DNA of 34,001 nucleotides, taken from JAADGZ01 sp964596835. Its GTDB lineage: Bacteria > Pseudomonadota > Gammaproteobacteria > UBA6429 > Thiohalophilaceae. Below, piece after piece: positions 17,127-25,513 of this stretch. Position 1 is the stretch's first letter; every line of letters begins with the position of its first letter. A program made the position numbers and the translations under genes. The notes beneath the pieces were generated by a model. It searched no databases and was not told where the DNA came from. It worked only from the letters and a program-made list of their open reading frames with translations. The stretch lies in the NCBI GenBank assembly GCA_964596835.1, contig CAZQVV010000016.1, forward strand, positions 1 through 34,001, read 5' to 3'.

Positions 17127-18433
17127 TTAAGCCAATCCTGATGCCGACGCAGAAAGTCCGCCCCAAAACGTGAACGAATTTCACCATGCAGAGTGCTTTT
17201 GGGAAGAAGCCCCCAGAAACGACGCTGCAACTCCTCATCCTCTTCCGTGGTCTCCCATGTGCCTTTAAGCCGCTCCTCCATCTCAAGAACTACGGCTGCA
17301 ATCTCCTCGGGTGTACTCTCAAGTAGATCGATACCCATCCGTTCATAACCGGCCGCTTTTATGGTGGTAAAAACAGGTGAGAAAAGTTCATGGAATGTCA
17401 TAAAACGGTTCTCATTACGCAACCAGTGTTTCTTGGTAGTAGAAAGAAATTTCTGGCTAAATGTATATACATGCTCCAATGGAACCATATCCACATATAC
17501 AATCGGCCGACGGAAAATATACGGCACGGCATCAAAGCCCGTGGTGGTAGAAATACAAAAAGTGCACTTCGCCCCCAGGTAAATATCCATGAAATCGCTG
17601 CGCAACCCCTTCGCTGCGTAGTCGATAATCATAGGATGATCCACGGCCATCACCTCCCGAACCATAGCCCCCATGCGGACCACGTAATAACCACGCTCCG
17701 TTAGCTTCTGAGCAGCAAGAATGTAGTTCTGGATATTGCAATCCCGGTGGTCATGGTAATCCCACGACTTCCAGGGTACCGTCTCTTTCAGATAGCTACT
17801 ATCACGCACGATCAGGCAGACAAACGGAGCTCCCTCCGGGATACCAATAGCACGCAGACCAGCCTCCCCACGTTTCACCTCCTCGGGCAAAAAACTCAAG
17901 TGTGGCGGAAATCGATCAAGCAGATTATGCACATCACGGTCGTGCATGGTGTTCATACCAATCCGATGGGCTTCTCCACACGGGATAGAATCATTCACCC
18001 AATCCACTGTGGCCAACAGCCACCTCGGCCCCACATGCAGCACACGATTCCACATGCGTGCAAGCTGCTGATTGCAGATCGGCCAGTTGTGATACCACAG
18101 ATCCACATACCGCCCTTCAGGAACATTAATACCAGCATCACGCTCGCACAGGTACAACTCCGTGTTGGCAGCAAAATGTCCAATACGTTCGCTAGTAAGG
18201 ATATTGATTCTGATTAGAAACCAGGGCCTGATCGCACGCATCACCAGCACCAGGAGCAATCCCAACGGAGAAAGCAGAAGAGTCAGAAACTTACGTAAAA
18301 ATTTTTTCTGTACATAGAGAATCGCGGCCCAATTCCTTGTCCTTATATGGTGGACCAAAGCGGGCCAGATGATTTGTACAAGCCGAACGTATCTATCCAG
18401 AAACAACTGTGATGGCGGTGGTTTTGCACTCAT
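17123..18433 (-). CDS. TIGR04372-type putative glycosyltransferase, copy 1
   Basis: 436 residues. A hydrophobic segment near residues 33-56 (TLLLSPLGLLLVLVM) precedes ERIGHFAANTELYLCERD and WYHNWPICNQQLARMWNRVLHV. PFVCLIVRDSSYL, then GAKCTFCISTTTGFDAVPYIF, follow. This set is the pattern I know as TIGR04372, a putative glycosyltransferase family without an established reaction. The SSTG-like stretch before IFRRPIVYVD resembles a GT-B donor site. The start at 18433 overlaps the previous stop as ATGA and has AGGA 9 bases upstream; an in-frame ATG at 18442 has none at proper distance. Paralogue of the genes at 18430 and 21006. Confidence 0.8.
   Translation of the reverse strand: MSAKPPPSQLFLDRYVRLVQIIWPALVHHIRTRNWAAILYVQKKFLRKFLTLLLSPLGLLLVLVMRAIRPWFLIRINILTSERIGHFAANTELYLCERDAGINVPEGRYVDLWYHNWPICNQQLARMWNRVLHVGPRWLLATVDWVNDSIPCGEAHRIGMNTMHDRDVHNLLDRFPPHLSFLPEEVKRGEAGLRAIGIPEGAPFVCLIVRDSSYLKETVPWKSWDYHDHRDCNIQNYILAAQKLTERGYYVVRMGAMVREVMAVDHPMIIDYAAKGLRSDFMDIYLGAKCTFCISTTTGFDAVPYIFRRPIVYVDMVPLEHVYTFSQKFLSTTKKHWLRNENRFMTFHELFSPVFTTIKAAGYERMGIDLLESTPEEIAAVVLEMEERLKGTWETTEEDEELQRRFWGLLPKSTLHGEIRSRFGADFLRRHQDWLN
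18191..18334. repeat. Near-identical block shared with 19501-19644
   Basis: By direct comparison, 18191-18334 and 19501-19644 differ at only 4 of 144 positions at a constant offset of 1310 bases. The block encodes the hydrophobic N-terminal region of TIGR04372 copies 1 and 2. Other parts of the two genes differ far more, for example 17341-17390 against 18651-18700. This suggests recent gene conversion or strong local constraint. Confidence 0.85.
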
Positions 18434-19743
18434 GCCAACCATTCCTTATGCCGACTAAGAAAATCCGATCCCATACGCGAGCGAACCTCTCCATGTAGCT
18501 CATTATCTGGAAATATCTCCCAGAAACGGCGTTGTAACGCCTCATCCTCTTCCATAGTCTCCCATGTGCCTTTCAACCGCTCCACCATCTCAAGCACCAC
18601 AGCTGCGATCTCCTCAGGCACACTCTCAAGCAGATCAATCCCCATATCGTCAAAGTTACTGGAAACAGTAAAGTATCCCGCACCCGAGCTGAATATCTCT
18701 CGGAATGTCATGAAACGTTCCTCATCTCGCAACCAATATTTCTTGGCCGTGGAGATAAACTTTTCGTTATCGGTACGAATAGGACCGAGTGGCGCAACAT
18801 CCACATACAAAAGCGGTCGGCGGAAAATATACGGCACGGCATCATATCCCGTGCTGTTGGAGATGCAGAACGTGCACTTCGCCCCAAGGTAAATATCCAT
18901 GAAGTCACTGCGTAGGCCTTTCGCCGCATAATCAATGATCATGGGATGATCCACTGCCATCGACTCCCGCACCACCACTCCCATGCGAGCCACGTAATAA
19001 CCACGCTCCACCAGCTTCTGAGCAGCAAGAATGTAGTTCTGGATATCACAATCCCGGTAGTCATGGTGATTCCATGATCGCCAAGGAATATTCTCTTTCA
19101 AGTAGCTACTGTCACGTACGATCAGGCAGACAAACGGAGAACCCTCCGGGATACCAAGCGCACGTAGGCCAGCCTCGCCTCGGTCCTCCTCCTCGGGCAG
19201 GAAGCTCAGGTGTGCTGGGAATCGATCAAGGAGATTATAAACGTCAATATCACTCTGAGTATTATTCCCAATTCTGTGGGCTTCTCCACCCGGGATAGAA
19301 GTATTCACCCAATCCATTGTTGCCAACAACCATCTCGGCGCCACATGCAGTACACGACTCCACATGCGTGCTAGCTGCTGATTACAGACCGGCCAGTTGT
19401 GATACCACAAATCCACATACCGCCCTTCAGGCAAATTAATGCCAGCGTCGCGTTCGCACAGATACAACTCTGTGTTGGCAGCAAAATGGCCGATACGTTC
19501 GCTAGTAAGGATATTGATTCTGATCAGAAACCAGGGCCTGATCGCACGCATCACCAGCACCAGGAGCAAACCCAACGGAGAAAGCAGAAGAGTCAGAAAC
19601 TTACGTATAAATTTTTTCTGTACATAGAGAATCGCCGCCCAATTTCCTGACTTCAGATGTCCGACAAATGTTGGCCAACTAAGCTGAAGAAGAAAGATTT
19701 TCCTTTCCAGAAATAGTTTCAGGGATGGTTTGCTAACGTTCAT
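18430..19743 (-). CDS. TIGR04372-type putative glycosyltransferase, copy 2
   Basis: 437 residues, closely related to copy 1 along its length. NWAAILYVQKKF and the hydrophobic block that follows differ from copy 1 by one residue over about 70. The motifs SERIGHFAANTELYLCERD, WYHNWPVCNQQLARMWSRVLHV, FVCLIVRDSSYL and GAKCTFCISNSTGYDAVPYIF are all intact. Divergence concentrates near DVAPLGPIRTDNEKF and the GAGYFTVSSNF insert. The start ATG at 19743 overlaps the stop of a small upstream frame as ATGA. Its last codons (KEWLA) contain AAGGA, which serves copy 1. Sugar donor and acceptor are unknown; local divergence beside the putative donor site suggests different specificity. Confidence 0.8.
   Translation of the reverse strand: MNVSKPSLKLFLERKIFLLQLSWPTFVGHLKSGNWAAILYVQKKFIRKFLTLLLSPLGLLLVLVMRAIRPWFLIRINILTSERIGHFAANTELYLCERDAGINLPEGRYVDLWYHNWPVCNQQLARMWSRVLHVAPRWLLATMDWVNTSIPGGEAHRIGNNTQSDIDVYNLLDRFPAHLSFLPEEEDRGEAGLRALGIPEGSPFVCLIVRDSSYLKENIPWRSWNHHDYRDCDIQNYILAAQKLVERGYYVARMGVVVRESMAVDHPMIIDYAAKGLRSDFMDIYLGAKCTFCISNSTGYDAVPYIFRRPLLYVDVAPLGPIRTDNEKFISTAKKYWLRDEERFMTFREIFSSGAGYFTVSSNFDDMGIDLLESVPEEIAAVVLEMVERLKGTWETMEEDEALQRRFWEIFPDNELHGEVRSRMGSDFLSRHKEWLA
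19501..19644. repeat. Near-identical block shared with 18191-18334
   Basis: Partner of the block in copy 1 (4 differences in 144 bases, same orientation). It covers the codons for the N-terminal hydrophobic segment and the start of the RIGHFAANTELYLCERD motif region in copy 2. Confidence 0.85.
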
Positions 19744-19826
19744 TCCAGCCAGCCCTCATGCTGATTTAGAATATATGATCCGATGCTCAAGCAATTTTTC
19801 TCATACGCTTCAGTTTCGATAAACAT
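19740..19826 (-). pseudogene. 28-codon frame resembling the C-terminal tail of a TIGR04372 gene
   Basis: The frame starts at ATG 19826 with GGGAGG only a few bases upstream, the best Shine-Dalgarno in this region. It ends in SIGSYILNQHEGWLE, which lines up with RMGSDFLSRHKEWLA at the end of the full-length copies. Its stop overlaps the copy 2 start as ATGA, as at the other junctions. The simplest reading is the remnant of a fourth paralogue, lost when the neighbouring methyltransferase gene arrived. It may still be translated and couple copy 2. Confidence 0.5.
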
Positions 19827-19884
19827 CGATACCTCCCTAATAAGCAAAGTGGGCGTATGCGCAAATTGAAGGAGATATCGATAA

Positions 19885-21009
19885 TCACAAACAAACAAAT
19901 TGCCCCTTATATTTCCGGCTAAAGCGTTCTTTGATTTGCAAACCTGTGTCCCCATAGGGGATGACTACCACACCCACATCATGCAGCGCGGAAGGATGCA
20001 GAACATCTTTGCCATGAAACTTCAATCCTACCCGTTTCGGATTTTCATCCGTAAAAAAACTCACGTTCGATGGCACAAGGCTATCCACAAATGCCGCCGC
20101 GCTGGTAGTCCCCAATACCCCAAAGATGGGATACTTCTCTGCCAGCATCCTGATCTTCATTGCCTTTTCGTTTATCGTTTTTATACACCACGAAATAGTA
20201 TCATCCCTCTCAATGGAACGGGAGGATGCCTCAGGATCGTTTCGGGCAAACCCCAGAAACTCTTTGGGAAAGTAGTTACATTCCAGGGTTTCGAAATTGA
20301 ACCCATAAAAGGAAAGAAGGTTCCTCATAATGGTCGGCGTATAGTGATAAAATTGATCTCCTAATAACAAGGCATAAGGGTTCTCAGATATATCAACAGC
20401 ATGAATAAAAACGACCCCGTCCGGCAGCAGTAAACGCCTAATCTGATTCATAAGATGAACCATATCTTTAATATACATAATCGATGCTGACAAAATGATG
20501 ATATTGAATTGCTGGCGTATGTCTGACAAATCTCCAGACCAGAAGTGCACATCTCCGCTTGTAGGGAAACAGGATCGAAACTCCTCGTTTATATCAAACC
20601 CGTGCAAATCTACCGACTCATAACAACGCCCTAGATCTCGAAGAAGCTCTCCTTTGAAACAACCAATGTCAAGGATTGCCGTTTTAGAACATGGCACCAT
20701 CCTTTTGATAATTTTAGCCTGCAGGGAAGAACGCGATTCAAGCGAATCGGTAGCAGCGTTATATACCACATGATCTATTAACTGAGACTTTAGATAATTC
20801 TTGTTATGGAATAGTGTTTCATTTCTTGTGATTTCTTCATCGGTCAGACAGTTAGAGATCATCTGACACGAGGAACATTGAAAAAGATGGCCGCCCCGTT
20901 TCACGATCTCGAAATCCACATGTCTGAAAAAAGCATATGGAATTTCTAAAACCTCATTGGCAGGGTTCCCACAAAGTCCACAGGTCATTGCAGGCAATCC
21001 CACACTCAC
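19885..21009 (-). CDS. SAM-dependent C-methyltransferase-like protein with N-terminal zinc motif
   Basis: About 374 residues. An N-terminal pair of Cys-x2-Cys sites (CGLCG and, about 35 residues on, CSSC) suggests a zinc site. Then comes a class I methyltransferase core with AILDIGCFKGELLRDL (motif I) and LLLPDGVVFIH. The C-terminal third (FGVLGTTSAAAFVDSL to GVVVIPYGD) is like the Methyltransf_14 domain of deoxysugar C-methyltransferases such as TylCIII and NovU. It would add a C-linked methyl to a keto-deoxysugar. The start is GTG 21009, overlapping the copy 3 stop as GTGA, or ATG 20988. The gene splits the glycosyltransferase series. Confidence 0.8.
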   Translation of the reverse strand: MSVGLPAMTCGLCGNPANEVLEIPYAFFRHVDFEIVKRGGHLFQCSSCQMISNCLTDEEITRNETLFHNKNYLKSQLIDHVVYNAATDSLESRSSLQAKIIKRMVPCSKTAILDIGCFKGELLRDLGRCYESVDLHGFDINEEFRSCFPTSGDVHFWSGDLSDIRQQFNIIILSASIMYIKDMVHLMNQIRRLLLPDGVVFIHAVDISENPYALLLGDQFYHYTPTIMRNLLSFYGFNFETLECNYFPKEFLGFARNDPEASSRSIERDDTISWCIKTINEKAMKIRMLAEKYPIFGVLGTTSAAAFVDSLVPSNVSFFTDENPKRVGLKFHGKDVLHPSALHDVGVVVIPYGDTGLQIKERFSRKYKGQFVCL

Positions 21010-22292
21010 GCCAACCATTCCTTATGCCAGCGCAGAAAATCCGCTCCCATGCGCGAACGGATTTCGCCATGATATTCGGTCTTCGGGAACAATTCCCAGA
21101 ACCGCCTTTGCAGCCTTTCATCCTCCTCGGTCGATTTCCAGCTTCCCCTCATCCGCTCCTCCATCTCAAGCACCACGGCCGCAATCTCCTCAGGTGCGCT
21201 CTCAAGCAAGTCAATGCCCATAGCCTCATAGTCACTGGTATGAATAAAGTAACCTGCACCGGATTCAAAGATCTCTTGAAAGGTCATGAAGCGTCCCTCA
21301 TCACGTATCCAGTACTTCTTGACAGTGGATATATAGTTTGGACTGCTTGTGCGAATAATTCCTAATGGAGAGCAGTCCACATATACCATCGGCCGGCGAA
21401 AGATGTATGGCACACAATCAAACCCCAAAGTGGTAGAAATACAGAACGCACATTTTGCGCCCAAGTAGATATCCATGAAATCGTTGCGCATACCATTTGT
21501 GGCATAGTCGATGATCATAGGGTGGTCCACTGCCATCGCCTCTTTAACCATTGCACCCATGCGAACCACATAATAGCCTCGCTCCGCCAGTTTCTGAGCA
21601 GCCATAATATAGTTCTGGATATCGCAATCCCGATAATCGTGCCGGGACCAATCCAGTTGCGGACTCTGGTCACTGAGGTAAGCACTATCCCTGACAACCA
21701 AGCATACAAAGGGGGCGCCGGCCGAAATACCGAGGGCTCTCAATCCCGCCTCTCCCTGTCTTTCCTCCACGGGCAGAAAGCGCAGATGCGGTGGGGATCG
21801 ATCAAGCAGATTATGCACATCGCGTTCTATTTTTGTATTTAAGCCGACTCGATGAATTTCTCCTCCCGGAATCATGGCATTGATACGGTCAACCAGCCCA
21901 AACAGGGTTGCCGGACCAATATGCAACACACGATTCCACATCCGTGCAAGCTGTTGGTTGCATGGCGTACAAGGGTAATACCATATATCAAGGTAACGTG
22001 TTTCCGGCTTATTAATGCCTGCGTCAAGTTCACATAGATACAGCTCCGTATTACCTGCAAAATGACCAATCCGCCAACTGATCAGTCTCTGGAAACGTAT
22101 CAGGAAAGCAGGCCGAATGAGGCGAATCGTTAACACCACAAGAAGAGCGGGCACAAAAACAATTAGCAAAACAGGGAGTCTGGCAAGGATTTGGAGAAAA
22201 AGCTTCAGCTTTCGTTTCCGCACCAGCCAGCCACCTTCCCGGAGCTGCTTCACTTGCCGCATGATGAACGTTGAAATACTATGGAAAACCAA
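21006..22292 (-). CDS. TIGR04372-type putative glycosyltransferase, copy 3
   Basis: 428 residues, the most divergent of the three. The hydrophobic segment (LLIVFVPALLVVLTIRL) precedes WRIGHFAGNTELYLCELD. WYYPCTPCNQQLARMWNRVLHI, FVCLVVRDSAYL and GAKCAFCISTTLGFDCVPYIF repeat the family pattern. It ends in the same KEWLA tail whose codons hold AAGGA for the next gene. The start is uncertain: TTG 22292 has AGGG 5 bases upstream, while ATG 22262 shows no ribosome binding site. It is first of the series in transcription order. Function as in the other copies: a probable glycosyltransferase with unknown substrates. Confidence 0.8.
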   Translation of the reverse strand: MVFHSISTFIMRQVKQLREGGWLVRKRKLKLFLQILARLPVLLIVFVPALLVVLTIRLIRPAFLIRFQRLISWRIGHFAGNTELYLCELDAGINKPETRYLDIWYYPCTPCNQQLARMWNRVLHIGPATLFGLVDRINAMIPGGEIHRVGLNTKIERDVHNLLDRSPPHLRFLPVEERQGEAGLRALGISAGAPFVCLVVRDSAYLSDQSPQLDWSRHDYRDCDIQNYIMAAQKLAERGYYVVRMGAMVKEAMAVDHPMIIDYATNGMRNDFMDIYLGAKCAFCISTTLGFDCVPYIFRRPMVYVDCSPLGIIRTSSPNYISTVKKYWIRDEGRFMTFQEIFESGAGYFIHTSDYEAMGIDLLESAPEEIAAVVLEMEERMRGSWKSTEEDERLQRRFWELFPKTEYHGEIRSRMGADFLRWHKEWLA

Positions 22293-22334
22293 ATCTACCC
22301 TGCAAATCTATAACCTACCACTGCTAGGTTATCC

Positions 22335-22362
22335 TTTATAGGCAACTTTTATAGGCAACTTT
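22335..22362. repeat. 13-base tandem duplication across a stop codon
   Basis: The unit TTATAGGCAACTT occurs twice head to tail (22336-22348 and 22349-22361), plus one flanking T on either side. It spans the last codons and stop of the radical SAM gene and leaves the protein end unchanged. It looks like replication slippage. Confidence 0.85.
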
Positions 22363-24370
22363 CAAACTGTCTAAACATCCTGTTCATTTTATTATTTTGT
22401 ATGAACCTTCCAAGCCCAGAGAGTGAAGTCCCATATATTGCCAATGCCTTTTTTATATCAGAAGACTGCTTCTCATCGTGAGAAAATTTATATTTTACTT
22501 TGATAACCTCTAAATCACGTGGATCAACTCTAAAGTTTGCTTGTGAAATATGCTCGAAAGAAAAATTAAATTGTTCAATCAACGTTTTCTCAGTACTCAT
22601 AACATTATCCTTCCTGCATAAAATATATTTTTGCAAATCTGCCAAGTAAAGTAACAAGGCATCGTCAAAATGAATCGTTGACTCAAGAAACTTTTGAAAT
22701 ATCTCAAAAATAAATTTCGTCGTTTCTTTAAAATTCAAATAACATCGCGCTTTATGATCCAATAGTTCATTATTACCCAATTCACCGCTAACATGTTTTT
22801 CTAGTATCCCTTCACCCAGAATATACGCTTCGATATCTTTCTTTTCAGCAAAAAGACCTTTGCATGTCTCTTCCTCGTAGCTGTTAATAATGCCCGTCAT
22901 CCAATTTGAGAATTCCTTCCTTCTTTCCCTAATAAATAATAGAAAATCAAATACCTTTAGTTCATAAAATTTAATTAGTTCAAAAAGTTCTATATACCAA
23001 TCATTGTTGACAAACACTTCGACGATAAAATCCATCACCCGACATTCCACATATTCATCGAAAGTCATTGTATTATTTGCTACAACGATCTCTTCTATTT
23101 CGGCAACTCTGAGTTCTGTATCAAAGATCCGGTAAACCCCTGCGCAATTCGGCATAACCCGCCACATGGTTTGCAGTCCATACATCTCTCTGCTGGCGGC
23201 GCTATTCATGGGCGCACCGATAAGAAGCATCAACTGATACATCCTTATATTGGTCATTCCAAGGTCAACGCCCTCCCTGAGAGTAATGAAGTGTTTTTCC
23301 ATCGAATCGCCAGGAAGCCCTAATATCACCTCGGTAAAGTCTACAGAGTCACGCAACCCGATATCTTCAGCTGCCTCTAGCAATTTTGATGTCTGGATGT
23401 TTTTCCTTTTAATTTTCTTCAAAACATCGGTGTCTGTCGATTGAAAACTGAGGCCAATATGCATGCTGCCATCCAGAGCCTTTACCACCTGCATGATTTT
23501 CTCTGGTCGGCTTTTCCCTAGCGCAGTTATTACCTTCAACGGCCAGCCAGCATTATTTTTATGTTGGTTAATAATTTCTGCTGTTTCAATATCCTCGTTG
23601 TACATGCCGAAATTTAAATCCGCAATAATCAGCGTGTTACTATGCCTAATGTGCTTTGATATGTAGCTTATAGAATTTTGAATATTCTTGCATGATTTTC
23701 TATATATCTTTGATTTTTCCTTAATAGCATCTGTGCAAAAAGTGCATGAAAAGGGGCATCCTCTTGTGGTCTCATATAGCGGTATAAGCGGCAGATCAAA
23801 AAACTTATCCATCAAGCCAGTGGTGTAAGGGCAAGGAAATTGATCCAATTCGACTGTTCTCGTCCACTTGCCTGAAATAACTTTATTTCTGTCATTCGTC
23901 AAGAATGAACAATTATCCATCCTGATTTCAGCTGTTTTTATGCTAGCTGTATCGAAATCATGGTTGATGATTTTTTGGAGTAAATTAGCCAAAACCATTT
24001 CTCCTTCACCAAAAATATAAAAGTCGATACAGTTATGTTCTTTCAGGAACATCTGCCGCTCGTTTTCCTCGTAGGGGAAATTTGGCCCTCCAATAATAAC
24101 AATTAATTGTGGGTTGATTCGCTTAACCAGTTTGGCGAAAGCCACCGTTATCCTTGTGTTCCATGCGTAATTAGACAGACAGAGAATGTCAGGGCATTTC
24201 TCAAGAACAGCGCTTTCTAAATCCTTTGGCAGCTTAAATAGGCTAACATCAAAGATATCTTTAAATTCTCTTTTTATATAAGAAGCAACAAGCGCCGCGC
24301 CTAACGGCATGGTTTTTGCGTGTATGCCCTGCGCAGTATGCGTCAAATCAGCGAAATAAATAATCTTCAT
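22349..24370 (-). CDS. B12-binding-type radical SAM protein
   Basis: 673 residues. The N-terminal part (about 1-140) has the Rossmann-like layout of cobalamin-binding domains, with LIVIIGGPNFP (89-99) and FGEGE (120-124), but I see no clear DxHxxG cobalamin ligand. The radical SAM core follows with TTRGCPFSCTFC (201-212; Cys205, Cys209 and Cys212 for the 4Fe-4S cluster) and VILGLPGDS. About 250 further residues (420-673) match nothing I recognise. Such enzymes methylate unactivated carbons or rearrange substrates, so it may modify a sugar or lipid here. The coding is AT-rich. GAGG lies 8 bases before the ATG. Confidence 0.85.
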   Translation of the reverse strand: MKIIYFADLTHTAQGIHAKTMPLGAALVASYIKREFKDIFDVSLFKLPKDLESAVLEKCPDILCLSNYAWNTRITVAFAKLVKRINPQLIVIIGGPNFPYEENERQMFLKEHNCIDFYIFGEGEMVLANLLQKIINHDFDTASIKTAEIRMDNCSFLTNDRNKVISGKWTRTVELDQFPCPYTTGLMDKFFDLPLIPLYETTRGCPFSCTFCTDAIKEKSKIYRKSCKNIQNSISYISKHIRHSNTLIIADLNFGMYNEDIETAEIINQHKNNAGWPLKVITALGKSRPEKIMQVVKALDGSMHIGLSFQSTDTDVLKKIKRKNIQTSKLLEAAEDIGLRDSVDFTEVILGLPGDSMEKHFITLREGVDLGMTNIRMYQLMLLIGAPMNSAASREMYGLQTMWRVMPNCAGVYRIFDTELRVAEIEEIVVANNTMTFDEYVECRVMDFIVEVFVNNDWYIELFELIKFYELKVFDFLLFIRERRKEFSNWMTGIINSYEEETCKGLFAEKKDIEAYILGEGILEKHVSGELGNNELLDHKARCYLNFKETTKFIFEIFQKFLESTIHFDDALLLYLADLQKYILCRKDNVMSTEKTLIEQFNFSFEHISQANFRVDPRDLEVIKVKYKFSHDEKQSSDIKKALAIYGTSLSGLGRFIQNNKMNRMFRQFESCL

Positions 24371-24507
24371 TATAAACCTCTGCGTCGACAGAACCTCTCC
24401 CCTGGTCGTCAGATTCTATTAACAACGCGGTTAATTCCTACAGATCAAACGGAAAAACTGGACCGGGCCTTCGACCTGTCAGCTGACCCCTTTACTCACC
24501 ATGTTGG
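24371..24507. other. Intergenic region with a short dyad between the sulfotransferase and radical SAM genes
   Basis: 137 bases. It holds a 6-base inverted repeat (ATTAAC at 24418-24423, GTTAAT at 24430-24435, 6-base spacer) and a 10-base palindrome GTCAGCTGAC near 24478. The first could be an operator-like dyad, but no promoter elements are convincing. GAGG for the radical SAM gene lies at the left end. Confidence 0.3.
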
Positions 24508-25377
24508 CTAGCATATGCTCCAGCCAAATTTTCCTACCATCTCATCGGTGATCATGACAGACGTTTTTTTAATTTGATCGGCAGTAAAAGCCTGCCTCCA
24601 CTCCTCCAACTCACCCTTTCTATCATGTGAATGAGCCCCCGCCGAGTTATGGTTCCGATGTGGCTTCGCATGCTTTATTCCATAAAACTCACATATCTCC
24701 TCGAAAAAGGAATCTGGGGCATTCTTCATCTTTTTAAATTCAGTGAATAAAACGCCGATCCCCCATTTGGAAACACCCTCTTTCTCATAAGAAAGCCATC
24801 TGCCAATAAAATCGATAAGATGAGGGTAAAAACGTTCTATCATGATATCCGCTTTTCCCTCGAACGATTTATCAAAGTAATCAGGTGGAAGCTCAATATC
24901 CTGCTCCCAATATACAATACCTCTTTCATGCAGTTTATCCACATAATGAACCCATGAAAGCAATGCCTGCCTGGGATCCCTGAAGTGAACGACAAACTTA
25001 TCGATTCCCTCTTTTTTCAAGAGCGATAGGTTCTTTGTTGTCGGCATATAGTGAGATTGATCAATAGCACAACCTAGTGCAAATTTCTTCAACTTGGGAG
25101 CATGAATAGGCGCAAAGGGAAAACCATGGTCACCTGTTATAACTGGACGAAGACCACACCGACCCATCAAGGTATTCACAATGTACATGCTACCGCTTTT
25201 AGGTAATGTAATTAGTAATATGGATGGAAGTTTCCTCTTCCGACAATCCCGTTTCCGTATATAGCTATCCAGATTATCCAAAATAATCTGGAATATAATT
25301 ACAAGACTAAGGAAAACACCATTACTGCGACTTTTCTCTTTCCTGTACGCAAGGAGTTTTTTTATTCTTCCAAGCAT
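24508..25377 (-). CDS. Sulfotransferase domain protein (PAPS-dependent)
   Basis: 289 residues from ATG 25377; the frame continues to 25413. Counting from 25413, the 5'-phosphosulfate loop is LPKSGSMYIVNTL (70-82) and the 3'-phosphate site is VVHFRDPRQALLSWVHY (141-157), with Arg145 and Ser153 spaced 8 apart as in classical sulfotransferases. KGELEEWRQAFT near the C-terminus matches the conserved PAPS-binding region. A hydrophobic stretch (VFLSLVIIFQIIL) near the N-terminus may anchor it to the membrane. It would move sulfate from PAPS to a glycan hydroxyl. The acceptor is unknown. Sulfated surface glycan is the inferred outcome. Confidence 0.88.
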   Translation of the reverse strand: MLGRIKKLLAYRKEKSRSNGVFLSLVIIFQIILDNLDSYIRKRDCRKRKLPSILLITLPKSGSMYIVNTLMGRCGLRPVITGDHGFPFAPIHAPKLKKFALGCAIDQSHYMPTTKNLSLLKKEGIDKFVVHFRDPRQALLSWVHYVDKLHERGIVYWEQDIELPPDYFDKSFEGKADIMIERFYPHLIDFIGRWLSYEKEGVSKWGIGVLFTEFKKMKNAPDSFFEEICEFYGIKHAKPHRNHNSAGAHSHDRKGELEEWRQAFTADQIKKTSVMITDEMVGKFGWSIC

Positions 25378-25513
25378 TAATATGGATTGATCCCTTGGCC
25401 TGAGTAAAAACAAATCGTATTCAATGAGACCGAAGATCTTGATCCGTCATCGAACCACTGAATTAGTATCAAATTATTCAACATAAGCTCTCTTCGAGCC
25501 AATTAATACGCGT

